Shown here: piece after piece, positions 24,266 through 32,417 of the stretch | Layout: every line of letters begins with the position of its first letter | Numbering within the stretch: position 1 is the stretch's first letter | Assembly (NCBI RefSeq): GCF_963678835.1 | Contig: NZ_OY787469.1 | Coordinates: 248,001 to 312,000, forward strand | Length of the DNA: 64,000 bases | Direction of reading: 5' to 3' | Origin: an uncultured Desulfuromonas sp. | GTDB taxonomy: Bacteria; Desulfobacterota; Desulfuromonadia; Desulfuromonadales; Desulfuromonadaceae | Translations under genes and position numbers: made by a program | The notes under the pieces: generated by a model | What the model was told of the DNA's origin: nothing | The model's database searches: none | The model's input: the letters and a program-made list of their open reading frames with translations, nothing else

Positions 24266-24712
24266 TTAGTGTGCCTGCACCGAAATCTTGCGCGCCTTCA
24301 TGTGTTCTGCTTTGGGCAGCGTGATCGACAGGATGCCGTTGCTGTAGCTGGCTTCCACTTTGCCGGTATCAATGCTGGCCGGCAGTTCGATGGTGCGCAT
24401 GAAGCGTCCGGCGCCCCGCTCACGACGATGCCAGGTGCGTTGCTCTGCGTTTTCCTGCTTGCGTTCACCCGACAGGGTCAGGGTGTTTTGCATAACATTG
24501 AGTTCCAGATCGTCCGGTGTGATCCCCGGAACCAGTGCTTCGACGTAGATGGCGTTATCATCGCTGGTAACATTGAGGCGCGGATAATCGCCGGTGCCTA
24601 TGCCGGGCAGGAAGGCCGGAACCTTAAGAGCGTCAAAACCAAAGTTACGGAAAGCATCATCCACTTCGCGACGAAGCAGGTCCATTTCGTTGAAAAGATC
24701 AAAGCGTGCCAT
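24266..24712 (-). CDS. Small heat-shock protein, Hsp20/alpha-crystallin family
   Basis: A 148-residue Hsp20 beginning MARFDLFNEMDLLRREVDDAF, typical of the larger class. The alpha-crystallin core (PRLNVTSDDNAIYVEALVPG, NTLTLSGERK) is followed by FMRTIELPASIDTGKVEASY and NGILSITLPKAEHMKARKISV. It has a strong AGGAGG ribosome site. It heads a two-gene unit ended by the terminator at 23723. Heat-shock promoter elements upstream were not identified with confidence. Confidence 0.93.
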   Translation of the reverse strand: MARFDLFNEMDLLRREVDDAFRNFGFDALKVPAFLPGIGTGDYPRLNVTSDDNAIYVEALVPGITPDDLELNVMQNTLTLSGERKQENAEQRTWHRRERGAGRFMRTIELPASIDTGKVEASYSNGILSITLPKAEHMKARKISVQAH

Positions 24713-24939
24713 GAGAGTCCTCCTTGTGAATAGTGAGTTAACACGTGATGTTTTGTTTGCTCTCTGGTGTTATCACGCTTTATGCCAAAAAATATTTTCC
24801 CTATAAATATCAATTAAATCAATTAGTTATAAATTTTACACCCCTGCGGTTAATTGTGCTGAAAGTGTCGTGCGACGTTGTGTCGCAACGTTGCGTGCGA
24901 CAGGTGTGACAGAAAAAAGGCATAACATTTCATTGCGCC

Positions 24940-25295
24940 TACCGGGTTCCCCCTCTGCGTTCGGTGCTGCTGAAAGGGAGGGCTTGGCTGCAAAAGAACA
25001 CACCACTGCAGGGCGGGCACCGTCCCGCCCGTTTGATCGGTGCCACACCAGAGATAGAGCGCGACTTAAGATTGTCATCAACATTTTACGCCAAAGCTGA
25101 TGCGTTGCACGATTCGTCGACCTAAAGGGCGGCGAGCCGAATCCGTAACGCACATCGGAAACAGACTCAGTGTCGGTTAATCTGAGGGTCAGGAGGTGTT
25201 CAGCTGGTTTTTGCATCCTTTTGAGCGGCCAATCAAAAGGATGTCGGCTGCCGGGACGAAACCCGGCGGTCTTGACTTTGATCTTCCTCTTGATT
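24940..25295 (-). repeat. Dispersed multi-hairpin repeat, block B
   Basis: One partial unit in minus orientation with the GCCGGG/CCCGGC, CATCCTTTT/AAAAGGATG, CGCCG/CGGCG-type and GGGCGG/CCGCCC hairpins. It separates hsp20 from the rightward nitroreductase gene. Small open frames inside it follow the repeat and occur in other copies, so they are not genes. Confidence 0.8.
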
Positions 25296-25480
25296 GCCAA
25301 CTCTCTCACCACCTCAACCTGTGTTTATGCACAGTCCCGATTCGCGGATTGGGCAACAAACATTTACGCGTCTCATCGTGGTGAAGGCAGACACGCTTTG
25401 CTAGAGTTATCACCATCAAGGCTTGTTGTGGCAGGCAAGGCTTGGTTCTCCTTTTCTTCCTAGTTGCTACACACAATAGA

Positions 25481-25516
25481 CAAAGCCGGTTCGGACGCCT
25501 CCCCGAACCGGCTTTG
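25481..25516. terminator. 14-bp perfect hairpin
   Basis: CAAAGCCGGTTCGG and its exact complement around an 8-base loop. No strong T-run on either side. It lies 125 bases before the SagB-like gene and may insulate it from the repeat block. Confidence 0.5.
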
Positions 25517-25640
25517 TTGCGTTGCGGGTCCACTTTTCGAAAGATTTTCTACCTCCGCCACACCTCCGGCCCCTGTTTTACGTCGAAACATCTGTTATGC
25601 TGAAACAATTCCATCACCGCACCCAGACAGGAGAGGTCTT

Positions 25641-26393
25641 ATGGCTCTTCCCACCCTTGAGCAACAACGTGCTTTTCTTAAAGATGACTTGCGACAACAG
25701 ATCAACTTTTATCTGACCGACCAAAATCGCGGCATTGACCCACCGCCGATCCAACGACCGCCACGACCCGGACAAACAATTTTACCTCTGCCGGACATTG
25801 ATCTGGAGAAATTTCACGGCACGGATCTGCTTGATGCCATGGCCAATCGGGAGAGCCTCCGACGTTACTTGGCCACGCCTTTGACGCAACATGAACTTGG
25901 CCTACTGCTATGGGCCACCCAGGGCGTGCGCGAAGAGTTAAGTGAAGGTCATGCGTTGCGTACCGTACCGTCGGCTGGTTGTCGTCATGCGTTTGAGAGC
26001 TATGTGCTGGTCTCCGCCGTTGATGGGCTGGACAATGGCATCTATCGCTACCTGCCCCAGCAACACGCCTTGGTGTGTGAACGTTCTGTTCACGATTTTC
26101 GTGAAGAGCTTTCAGCAGCCACCTTTCACCAGGTGTTCATCAGTCGGGCTCCAGTGGTTTTTGCCTGGACGGTGATTCCTTACCGTATGGAGTGGCGCTA
26201 TGATCTGGCCGCGCATCGGGTGATTGCCTATGATATCGGACATGTTTGCCAAAACCTCTACCTCGCCTGTGAAGCCATCTCTGCCGGTACCTGCGCTATT
26301 GCGGCCTATGATCAAGGATTGATGGACAGCTTGATCGGTGTGGACGGAGAAAACGAATTTGTTCTTTACCTGGCTCCGGTGGGGAAAAAATAA
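25641..26393 (+). CDS. SagB-type nitroreductase-fold dehydrogenase
   Basis: A 250-residue flavoprotein of the SagB/ThcOx group. The start was set at the ATG behind GGAGAGG; the longer frame runs through the terminator hairpin. Motifs: NRESLRRYLATPLTQHELGLLLWATQG, RTVPSAGCRHAFESYVLV, GLDNGIYRYLPQQHALV, and DIGHVCQNLYLACEAISAGTCAIAAYD, all usual for FMN binding in this group. No azole-forming cyclodehydratase or precursor peptide lies nearby, so this is a stand-alone form of unknown substrate. Confidence 0.85.
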   Translation: MALPTLEQQRAFLKDDLRQQINFYLTDQNRGIDPPPIQRPPRPGQTILPLPDIDLEKFHGTDLLDAMANRESLRRYLATPLTQHELGLLLWATQGVREELSEGHALRTVPSAGCRHAFESYVLVSAVDGLDNGIYRYLPQQHALVCERSVHDFREELSAATFHQVFISRAPVVFAWTVIPYRMEWRYDLAAHRVIAYDIGHVCQNLYLACEAISAGTCAIAAYDQGLMDSLIGVDGENEFVLYLAPVGKK

Positions 26394-26650
26394 CCCCTCC
26401 ACCGAACCAAATCAAATCAGGGCTGCAGGATACGTGGCGAGATGGACGGCAATTTCTCTGCCTTACCGCCTCCGTACGCAGTTGTCTTGGGCGAATGCCT
26501 TGGGGAACCGAAAAATATTCCTCCCCCCCCATTTTAAATGAACACTCTTCCACACAAAACAAACATTAATTTATTGGAAATATTATTTTAATGCTCTATG
26601 CTTAGCGAGGAAATTAGACTTTCTGTAATCTTTAAGACATCCGGATCAAC

Positions 26651-28708
26651 GTGAAGAACTCTAGCCGAGCCAGCATCTGTGTCATGATTTTCGCGGTATT
26701 TCTTTTAACCGCCTCTCCTTCACGACTTTTGGCGCGATACTCTTCGTTCTCGGTTCACTCAGCGCGTTTCGACACGTCTTGCGCAAATGATCATGCCTGG
26801 CTCAGCACTCCACCCGCAAGAGTCACCACTCTGTTTAATAAAACGGGCGACCTCAAGACTTCGACGTCTCCGCAAGCCCCGGAGAATGAGGTGTCGCTGT
26901 CCTTAGAGCAATCTCGCTCCTGGCTGAGAATTATGGGGATCGCCGTGGCCATCATGGCATTTCTGACCGTCGTCAACGTGATTTTACGCCGACAGGTTTA
27001 TCGAAGAACAAAAGAGCTGAGTCTTATCAATAAAAAATTTCAGCATTTGAAGAATGCCAGTCCCGTTGTTCTCTTTCAATTAATTCTTCCGCCCAACAGC
27101 CTGCCAAGACTTATCTGGGTAAGCGACAACATCACCCGCCTGTTCGGCTATCAGCCTGAAGAAACCTACGCGGAAGAATGGTTGAGACAGGTGGTCCATC
27201 GGGATGACCTTGATCGGGTCCGGGCAATCATTGCCGATCTTCCACAACGCAAGCATGACACCTTTGAACTCCAGGCCTACGACAGCGACAATAAGCTTCT
27301 CGTCATACGAGCGGAGCTGGAGCTGAGTCCTACACCCTCATCCCCCCCTGAAGTAATCGGTAGCTGGAGCGACGTCACAACCACCAGGGAGCAGGAAAAC
27401 CGATTAAGCTTCCTGACCCATTATGACCATCTTACCAAACTGCCCAATCGCAATTTTTTAAACCACCTTCTCAATAACATGCTGCTGAAACTCAATGTTG
27501 CGCACACACAGCTCGCGGTCTTGAGCCTGGACCTTGATCATTTTAAAAAGGTCAATGAGACTTTTGGTTTTGACGTGGGAGACATGCTCTTGCGCACCGT
27601 CGCCGGGCGTTTAAAACACATCTTACGTCTTGAAGACAGTATCGCTCGCATCGGCGGTGATGAATTCGCTCTGCTCCTTCAGGGAGATCACATTGAAGAG
27701 CTCGCGTCAACGATAGGCAGGCGTATTCTTAACAAAATCAGCCTTCCGGTTAAAATGATTGATCACGACTTTGTCATCACGGCAAGTATCGGTATCAGTC
27801 GCTACCCGATGGACGGAAAGACTCCCGATATTCTGCTTAAAAACGCTGAAATCGCGCGCTATGCGGCAAAACAAAAAGGTCGTAACCGGCTGCATTTTTT
27901 CTCTTCGCAAATGTCTGACAATGTCCGGAAAAACCTCATCATGGAAAATGCCCTGCGTAATGCCGTCAAACGTGGTGAGTTGCAACTTTATTATCAGCCT
28001 CAAATTGACCTTGTCACGCAAAAGCTCGAAGGCGTCGAAGCACTGGTGCGTTGGAACCATCCCAGTGAAGGATTGCTGACTCCTGATCTTTTCATTCCCC
28101 TTGCGGAAGAAATCGGTATTATCGGAGAGATCGGCTTGTGGGTGCTGGAGGAAGCATGCCGACAGACCGTTCTCTGGGACCGGGACGGCTATCTCGTGCC
28201 GCGGGTTGCCGTGAATCTGGCGGTCGAACAAATTGAGAAAGGCCATTTACCTGACGAGCTCAAAAGTATTCTGAAAAAAACAGGTCTTTCAGCACAACGT
28301 CTTGAACTGGAAGTCACTGAGTCAATGATCATGAAAGAACCGGAAAAAGCAGCTAAAGCGTTATCTGAATTTCGCTCAATGGGAATAAGCCTGGCCATCG
28401 ACGATTTCGGCACCGGTTATTCGAGTCTGGCCTACCTGAAAAAACTTCCCTTGGATCGCCTGAAAATCGATCGTTCTTTTGTCGAGGATATCGGCGCCAA
28501 CAATGATGATGATATTATCAATCGGGCCATCATAAATCTGGCTCATAGCCTGGGTATGGAAACCGTTGCCGAAGGGATCGAACATCCTGAGCAATTGAAT
28601 TTCTTGCGCCGCGAAGGCTGCGAAATCGGTCAGGGCTACCTGTTCAGCAAACCGCTTGCGGCTCCTGATCTCCTTGCCTATATCCGTGAAAACAGGATTC
28701 AGAAGTGA
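26651..28708 (+). CDS. Membrane PAS-GGDEF-EAL protein (c-di-GMP synthesis/hydrolysis)
   Basis: A 685-residue protein starting at GTG. It has an N-terminal signal or anchor, a second membrane helix at about 92-115, a PAS fold at about 125-245 (RLFGYQPEETYAEEWL), GGDEF at about 255-420 with an intact RIGGDEFALLL, and EAL at about 430-680 with EALVRW, ESMIM and DDFGTGYSSLAYLKKLPLD. Both catalytic signatures look intact, so it could make or degrade c-di-GMP. The ribosome site is weak. It lies 64 bases before the sigma-54 activator gene on the same strand. Confidence 0.92.
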   Translation: MKNSSRASICVMIFAVFLLTASPSRLLARYSSFSVHSARFDTSCANDHAWLSTPPARVTTLFNKTGDLKTSTSPQAPENEVSLSLEQSRSWLRIMGIAVAIMAFLTVVNVILRRQVYRRTKELSLINKKFQHLKNASPVVLFQLILPPNSLPRLIWVSDNITRLFGYQPEETYAEEWLRQVVHRDDLDRVRAIIADLPQRKHDTFELQAYDSDNKLLVIRAELELSPTPSSPPEVIGSWSDVTTTREQENRLSFLTHYDHLTKLPNRNFLNHLLNNMLLKLNVAHTQLAVLSLDLDHFKKVNETFGFDVGDMLLRTVAGRLKHILRLEDSIARIGGDEFALLLQGDHIEELASTIGRRILNKISLPVKMIDHDFVITASIGISRYPMDGKTPDILLKNAEIARYAAKQKGRNRLHFFSSQMSDNVRKNLIMENALRNAVKRGELQLYYQPQIDLVTQKLEGVEALVRWNHPSEGLLTPDLFIPLAEEIGIIGEIGLWVLEEACRQTVLWDRDGYLVPRVAVNLAVEQIEKGHLPDELKSILKKTGLSAQRLELEVTESMIMKEPEKAAKALSEFRSMGISLAIDDFGTGYSSLAYLKKLPLDRLKIDRSFVEDIGANNDDDIINRAIINLAHSLGMETVAEGIEHPEQLNFLRREGCEIGQGYLFSKPLAAPDLLAYIRENRIQK

Positions 28709-28771
28709 TAATCCCTGCAGTTTGCATAAAAAGCTTGCTATAATAGCCTCTTATATTGCAGAGGCTGATCT

Positions 28772-30082
28772 ATGACCCAACCGCCAGAAAATCCCGTGCA
28801 TGTCCAAACCATCCTTGACAGCGTTGCCGATGGTGTTTTTACCGTAGACCCTCAACTGCGTATCACAACGTTTAATCGCGCCGCTGAGGAGATCACCGGA
28901 TTCAGCCGCCGCGAAGCGCTCGGGCAACCCTGCTGCGAGATCTTTCGCACTAACGTTTGTTTTGATCAATGTCCCTTGCGTAAAGCCTTTGCCGGTGGAG
29001 AAAACATCACCAATATTGAGGTGGATGTGCTCGACCGCCACAACCGTGAAATCCCTATTTCGGTCAACGCCTCTGTCTTGCGTGATGAGTACGGCAATGT
29101 GATTGGCGGCGTTGAAACTTTTCGTGATCTGTCGCAACTGCGAGCCTTGGCCAATGAGGTGCAGAAACAGTTCAGTTTTCATGACATGATCAGTCGTAAC
29201 CCACGCATGCAGCAGCTGTTTGACATCCTGCCCGATGTCGCTAACAGTGACGCCACGGTTCTACTCCATGGAGCCAGCGGCACCGGCAAGGAACTGTTTG
29301 CTCGGGCCATCCACAACCTCAGTGCGCGTAACGATCAACCCCTGGTGGTGATCAATTGCGGTGCTTTGCCGGAACAATTGCTCGAAGCGGAAATTTTCGG
29401 AGTTCGTAAGGGGGCCTACACCGGAGCGGTCGTTAACCGCAAAGGGCGTCTTGCTCTGGCAGAGGGCGGCACACTGTTTCTCGATGAGATTGGCGATTTA
29501 CCTCTGGCGCTTCAGGTCAAACTGTTGCGGGTGCTGGAAAACAATGAGTATCAGGCGCTGGGCAGCGACGAAACCCGTCGCGCCGATGTCCGCTTTGTCG
29601 CGGCCAGCCACCGTAACCTCGCTCATCTGGTCGAAGAGAAACGTTTTCGACAGGATCTTTACTATCGCCTCAACGTTGTTGCCCTGCATATCCCGCCCCT
29701 GAGTGAGCGCGATGAAGATATTCCGTTGCTGCTGGACATGGCATTGCAACGGTTTTGCCACAAGCATGGCAAGAAGATTGTTCGTTTCAGCCAACCGGCC
29801 TTGGAACAGCTGTTGGCCTATCCGTACGACGGCAATGTGCGTGAGTTGCTGAACATTGTTGAACGGGCGGTGATTTTGTGTCGGGGAGCGCAAATCGAAG
29901 TGATGCACATTCCGGCACTCACAGCAAATACGCCGGTCCTTAAGAAGAACCGCTGTCCGGATAAGGACGCTCTGAGCCATCTGCTCCAGCGCTTTCAGGG
30001 CAACCGTCAGCAACTGGCGCAACACCTCGGCATTGACCGTACCACCTTGTGGCGCTGGCTGAAAAAATATCAGCTCAACTGA
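28772..30082 (+). CDS. PAS-domain sigma-54-dependent transcriptional activator
   Basis: A 436-residue enhancer-binding protein. PAS sensor at about 8-120 with a cysteine-rich insert (QPCCEIFRTNVCFDQCPLRK), AAA+ domain at about 140-370 with Walker A GASGTGKE, Walker B GGTLFLDEIGDLP and the sigma-54 contact loop in the variant form GAYTGA. A Fis-type helix-turn-helix sits at the C-terminus (RQQLAQHLGIDRTTLWRWLKK). The cysteines suggest a redox or metal signal. It probably acts on the NifX-like gene that follows, whose upstream region has palindromes and a -24/-12 element. Confidence 0.92.
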   Translation: MTQPPENPVHVQTILDSVADGVFTVDPQLRITTFNRAAEEITGFSRREALGQPCCEIFRTNVCFDQCPLRKAFAGGENITNIEVDVLDRHNREIPISVNASVLRDEYGNVIGGVETFRDLSQLRALANEVQKQFSFHDMISRNPRMQQLFDILPDVANSDATVLLHGASGTGKELFARAIHNLSARNDQPLVVINCGALPEQLLEAEIFGVRKGAYTGAVVNRKGRLALAEGGTLFLDEIGDLPLALQVKLLRVLENNEYQALGSDETRRADVRFVAASHRNLAHLVEEKRFRQDLYYRLNVVALHIPPLSERDEDIPLLLDMALQRFCHKHGKKIVRFSQPALEQLLAYPYDGNVRELLNIVERAVILCRGAQIEVMHIPALTANTPVLKKNRCPDKDALSHLLQRFQGNRQQLAQHLGIDRTTLWRWLKKYQLN

Positions 30083-30093
30083 TGTTGCAGTAC

Positions 30094-30196
30094 GTTGCAA
30101 TGTGTTGCATTGCAACGTTGCGGCTTTTCTAATAATAACTGCCTGTTATACGTGGCCCCCGCCCAGCTTTGCTCTGCATGTTGCAAATGCAACATG
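30094..30196 (+). promoter_or_regulatory. Two TTGCAAC-type palindromes, candidate activator sites
   Basis: GTTGCAATG-5-CATTGCAAC (30094-30116) and CATGTTGCA-AA-TGCAACATG (30177-30196) are perfect 9-bp inverted repeats sharing GTTGCA/TGCAAC. They lie about 75-180 bases upstream of a -24/-12 type promoter, the usual place for sigma-54 activator binding. Confidence 0.55.
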
Positions 30197-30270
30197 AGCA
30201 ATCCGTCTGAACGCCGACTGAAAATACTCAACGCATTGTTTTTACACGGTTTTTATTTTTGTTTATCCGT

Positions 30271-30285
30271 TGGCATTGGTCTTGT
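30271..30285 (+). promoter_or_regulatory. Candidate sigma-54 promoter
   Basis: TGGCAT, five bases, TTGT with the correct -24/-12 spacing (consensus TGGCAC-N5-TTGC). It lies 14 bases before the chosen start codon of the NifX-like gene, so the leader would be very short or the true start slightly later. Confidence 0.45.
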
Positions 30286-30298
30286 AATTAATGAAACC

Positions 30299-30685
30299 AT
30301 GTCTGCGTTATCTCCCGAAACAATACGGATAGCTATTCCCAGCTATGACGGACGCGTATCTCCCCGTTTTGATCAGGCGCGCGAATTTCATATTGCGGAT
30401 ATTGACTTACGCCATCGTCAATGTCGTGAACTCAGAGCGCTCGTCTGTCCTCAGCCTCCTTACACGATCGTCGACTGGCTTAGCGAATTGGGAACACACG
30501 GAGTTATCTGTTCGGGAATTCACCAGCATCATCAGCTCCAACTCCAGCAGCTGGGGATCTGGTTGATCTGGGGGGTCAGCGGCGAGATCGGTTCCGGTCT
30601 TGACCACTGGTTGCAAAGTGACGAATTGCAATCCCTGATCAACGAATTGCCGGAAGAAAGAACTGCAGTGTGCCAGGCGCACTAG
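30299..30685 (+). CDS. NifX/NafY-family (dinitrogenase FeMo-cofactor type) protein
   Basis: A 128-residue protein whose core begins RIAIPSYDGRVSPRFDQAREFHI, the hallmark of the small FeMo-cofactor-binding family. LSELGTHGVICSGIHQHHQLQLQQLGI follows, with a histidine-rich turn. Proteins of this family bind metal-sulfur clusters, but many members occur without nitrogenase and have unknown roles; no nif genes are in the window. The start ATG has a weak ribosome site. It sits directly behind the sigma-54 activator and is its likely target. Confidence 0.75.
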   Translation: MSALSPETIRIAIPSYDGRVSPRFDQAREFHIADIDLRHRQCRELRALVCPQPPYTIVDWLSELGTHGVICSGIHQHHQLQLQQLGIWLIWGVSGEIGSGLDHWLQSDELQSLINELPEERTAVCQAH

Positions 30686-30787
30686 AGTTTCAGAACCGGG
30701 AGACATTTTTATGTTATGCGCTGTAAGCCGAAGAGGGCGGTATTTACAGCACCTCAAGTCCCAAAGCAACTTTGTGATGTGATGCAT

Positions 30788-30846
30788 TGGCAGGGTCAAT
30801 TGAACTGAATTGACGATGATATGTGATGGCCCTGCCACCCGTTTTT
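30788..30846 (+). terminator. Terminator-like hairpin
   Basis: TGGCAGGG/CCCTGCCA with an inner TCAATT/AATTGA hairpin, followed shortly by five T's. It lies 100 bases past the NifX-like gene. The rest of 30686-31035 shows another weak hairpin (GCTGTAA/TTACAGC near 30718-30750) and no gene. Confidence 0.6.
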
Positions 30847-31035
30847 CTCCTCCACGGCCCTTTCTTCCAACAGTTTTCCACTTTCCCACAATGTTATCCA
30901 CAGGATGCCATGATCTGGGCAACACTGAGCTGCTGCCAGCAACCACCATGGCATTTCCCCTTGCATCGCTGCGAAATCAACGGTAAGAAAGAAACTTTCT
31001 TAAACCGACCACCCAATCTTGCAGTGAGGCCCATT

Positions 31036-31569
31036 ATGTTTCTGGACTTACTCCGTCAACGGCGCAGTATTCGCAAATTCACCAACACCGCCTTAACAGA
31101 GGAGCAGCTGTGTTTGCTCCAGGAAGCGGTACTGCGTGCTCCGAGTTCACGAGGACGCGATCCCTGGCAATTCATCTTTGTCACGGATCGTCACAAGGTA
31201 CAGGCCCTTTCCCAGGCCAAGCCCCATGGTGCCGGGTTTCTCGCCGAAGCCGCCGTGGCTGTCATCGTGTGCGCCGACCCGCAGTGCTGTGACGTGTGGA
31301 TCGAGGACTGTTCCATTGCCGCATTCATTTTACAACTGACGGCTCAAGATCTCGGTCTCGGCAGTTGCTGGGCGCAAATCCGTTGTCGTGAACACGACGA
31401 CACAACAGATGCAGAAAGTTACGTGCGCCGGGTAGCGGGCATTCCCGATCAACTGCGCATTGATGCCATTATCGGCATCGGTGAGGCTGATGAGGAAAAA
31501 GAGGGGCATCCTGAAGATGAGCTGCGTCAGGAGCGCATCCACTGGCAGAGCTACCGCTCGGACACATAA
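31036..31569 (+). CDS. Nitroreductase-family protein
   Basis: A 177-residue FMN enzyme. The start was placed at the ATG behind GAGG; homology begins MFLDLLRQRRSIRKFTNTAL. Further motifs are RAPSSRGRDPWQFIFVTD, GAGFLAEAAVAVIVCAD, and LGLGSCWAQIRCR. Such enzymes reduce nitro, quinone or flavin substrates with NAD(P)H. It converges on a second nitroreductase gene across a shared terminator. Confidence 0.9.
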   Translation: MFLDLLRQRRSIRKFTNTALTEEQLCLLQEAVLRAPSSRGRDPWQFIFVTDRHKVQALSQAKPHGAGFLAEAAVAVIVCADPQCCDVWIEDCSIAAFILQLTAQDLGLGSCWAQIRCREHDDTTDAESYVRRVAGIPDQLRIDAIIGIGEADEEKEGHPEDELRQERIHWQSYRSDT

Positions 31570-31572
31570 AAA

Positions 31573-31602
31573 AACAGGGGCCGGAAAATTCCGGCCCCTG
31601 TT
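31573..31602 (-). terminator. Bidirectional-looking terminator between convergent nitroreductases
   Basis: A 12-bp stem AACAGGGGCCGG/CCGGCCCCTGTT with a six-base loop; in the minus direction it is followed by a run of T's, so it mainly ends the leftward gene. Confidence 0.85.
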
Positions 31603-31632
31603 GCTAAACAGTGCTCAACATTCTGAACAACG

Positions 31633-32211
31633 TCAGTTGATCCAACTGAGAACCAGGTGATCCATGGTGCGCTTGGGCACATAATGGACTCCGGACTCGT
31701 CACGCCAGTATTTGATATCGCCGCTTTCCTCTTTATCGACCAGTTGAACCTCTTCAGCGGGGTAGCCCAGTGCGATCACCATGATAATTTCAAAGCGAGT
31801 GGGGATTTTGAACTCTTCACGCAATTTTTGTTTTTGAATGGCCCCCATCATGCAGCCGCCAAATCCTTTTTCGACCGCGCCGAGCAGAATGCTCTGGGCG
31901 GCAATCCCTGAATCGCACTCAAAACTGTCACTGATGGTTTTATCGCCGATCATGACAATATAGCCGCTGGGGCGTTCATTTTCTGCCGGACCTTTCCAGT
32001 CCTTGAGGTAGCCGGCCCAGCCCAAATAGTTGAAGATCCGCTCATTGCGCTCCTTATCGGCCGACAGTAGATAACGCAGTGGTTGCAAATTGGCGGCACT
32101 GCCACAATAACGGGTCAATTCAACCAGTTCGGTCAATTGCTCCTCGCTGATCGCCTTGTCCGTGTGAAACCGACGATAGCTGCGATTTTTAAGCAATAAA
32201 TCTTTCAGCAT
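31633..32211 (-). CDS. Nitroreductase-family protein
   Basis: A 192-residue flavoprotein: LKNRSYRRFHTDKAISEEQL, SAANLQPLRYLLS, DSGIAAQSILLGAVEKGFGGCMMGAI and VIALGYPAEEV are family motifs. It begins at the ATG behind GAGGAG. It differs clearly from the two other nitroreductase-fold proteins in the window (25641, 31036). The substrate is unknown. Confidence 0.9.
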   Translation of the reverse strand: MLKDLLLKNRSYRRFHTDKAISEEQLTELVELTRYCGSAANLQPLRYLLSADKERNERIFNYLGWAGYLKDWKGPAENERPSGYIVMIGDKTISDSFECDSGIAAQSILLGAVEKGFGGCMMGAIQKQKLREEFKIPTRFEIIMVIALGYPAEEVQLVDKEESGDIKYWRDESGVHYVPKRTMDHLVLSWIN

Positions 32212-32417
32212 TACTCCTCCTCACATGATAAAATGGTCATTGCATAAATTGCCTGAGCATCCGGATCTTGCACCGTTCAGACAACAGTGAATAGATGCAA
32301 ATTATAGTACCCCATTGTTCGGAAAAATCAAAATATTCTCAATAAATAACAGATAAGAGAACATCGTTTATTAACCGGGAAATCTAAGCTCCCACCTGCT
32401 TTTGAGGTTGTTGTTGC

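Noticed and set aside
24850..25460. Small open frames in repeat blocks (also near 23000, 41700, 45100, 52000)
   Set aside because: The same peptides recur in every repeat copy on both strands, lack ribosome sites and have no protein-like conservation.
25641..26393. Thiazole/oxazole peptide biosynthesis locus around the SagB-like protein
   Set aside because: No cyclodehydratase, docking protein or precursor peptide is encoded nearby.
26394..26650. c-di-GMP riboswitch before the GGDEF/EAL gene
   Set aside because: The conserved GEMM core bases are absent; the region shows only an eight-C run and weak pairing.
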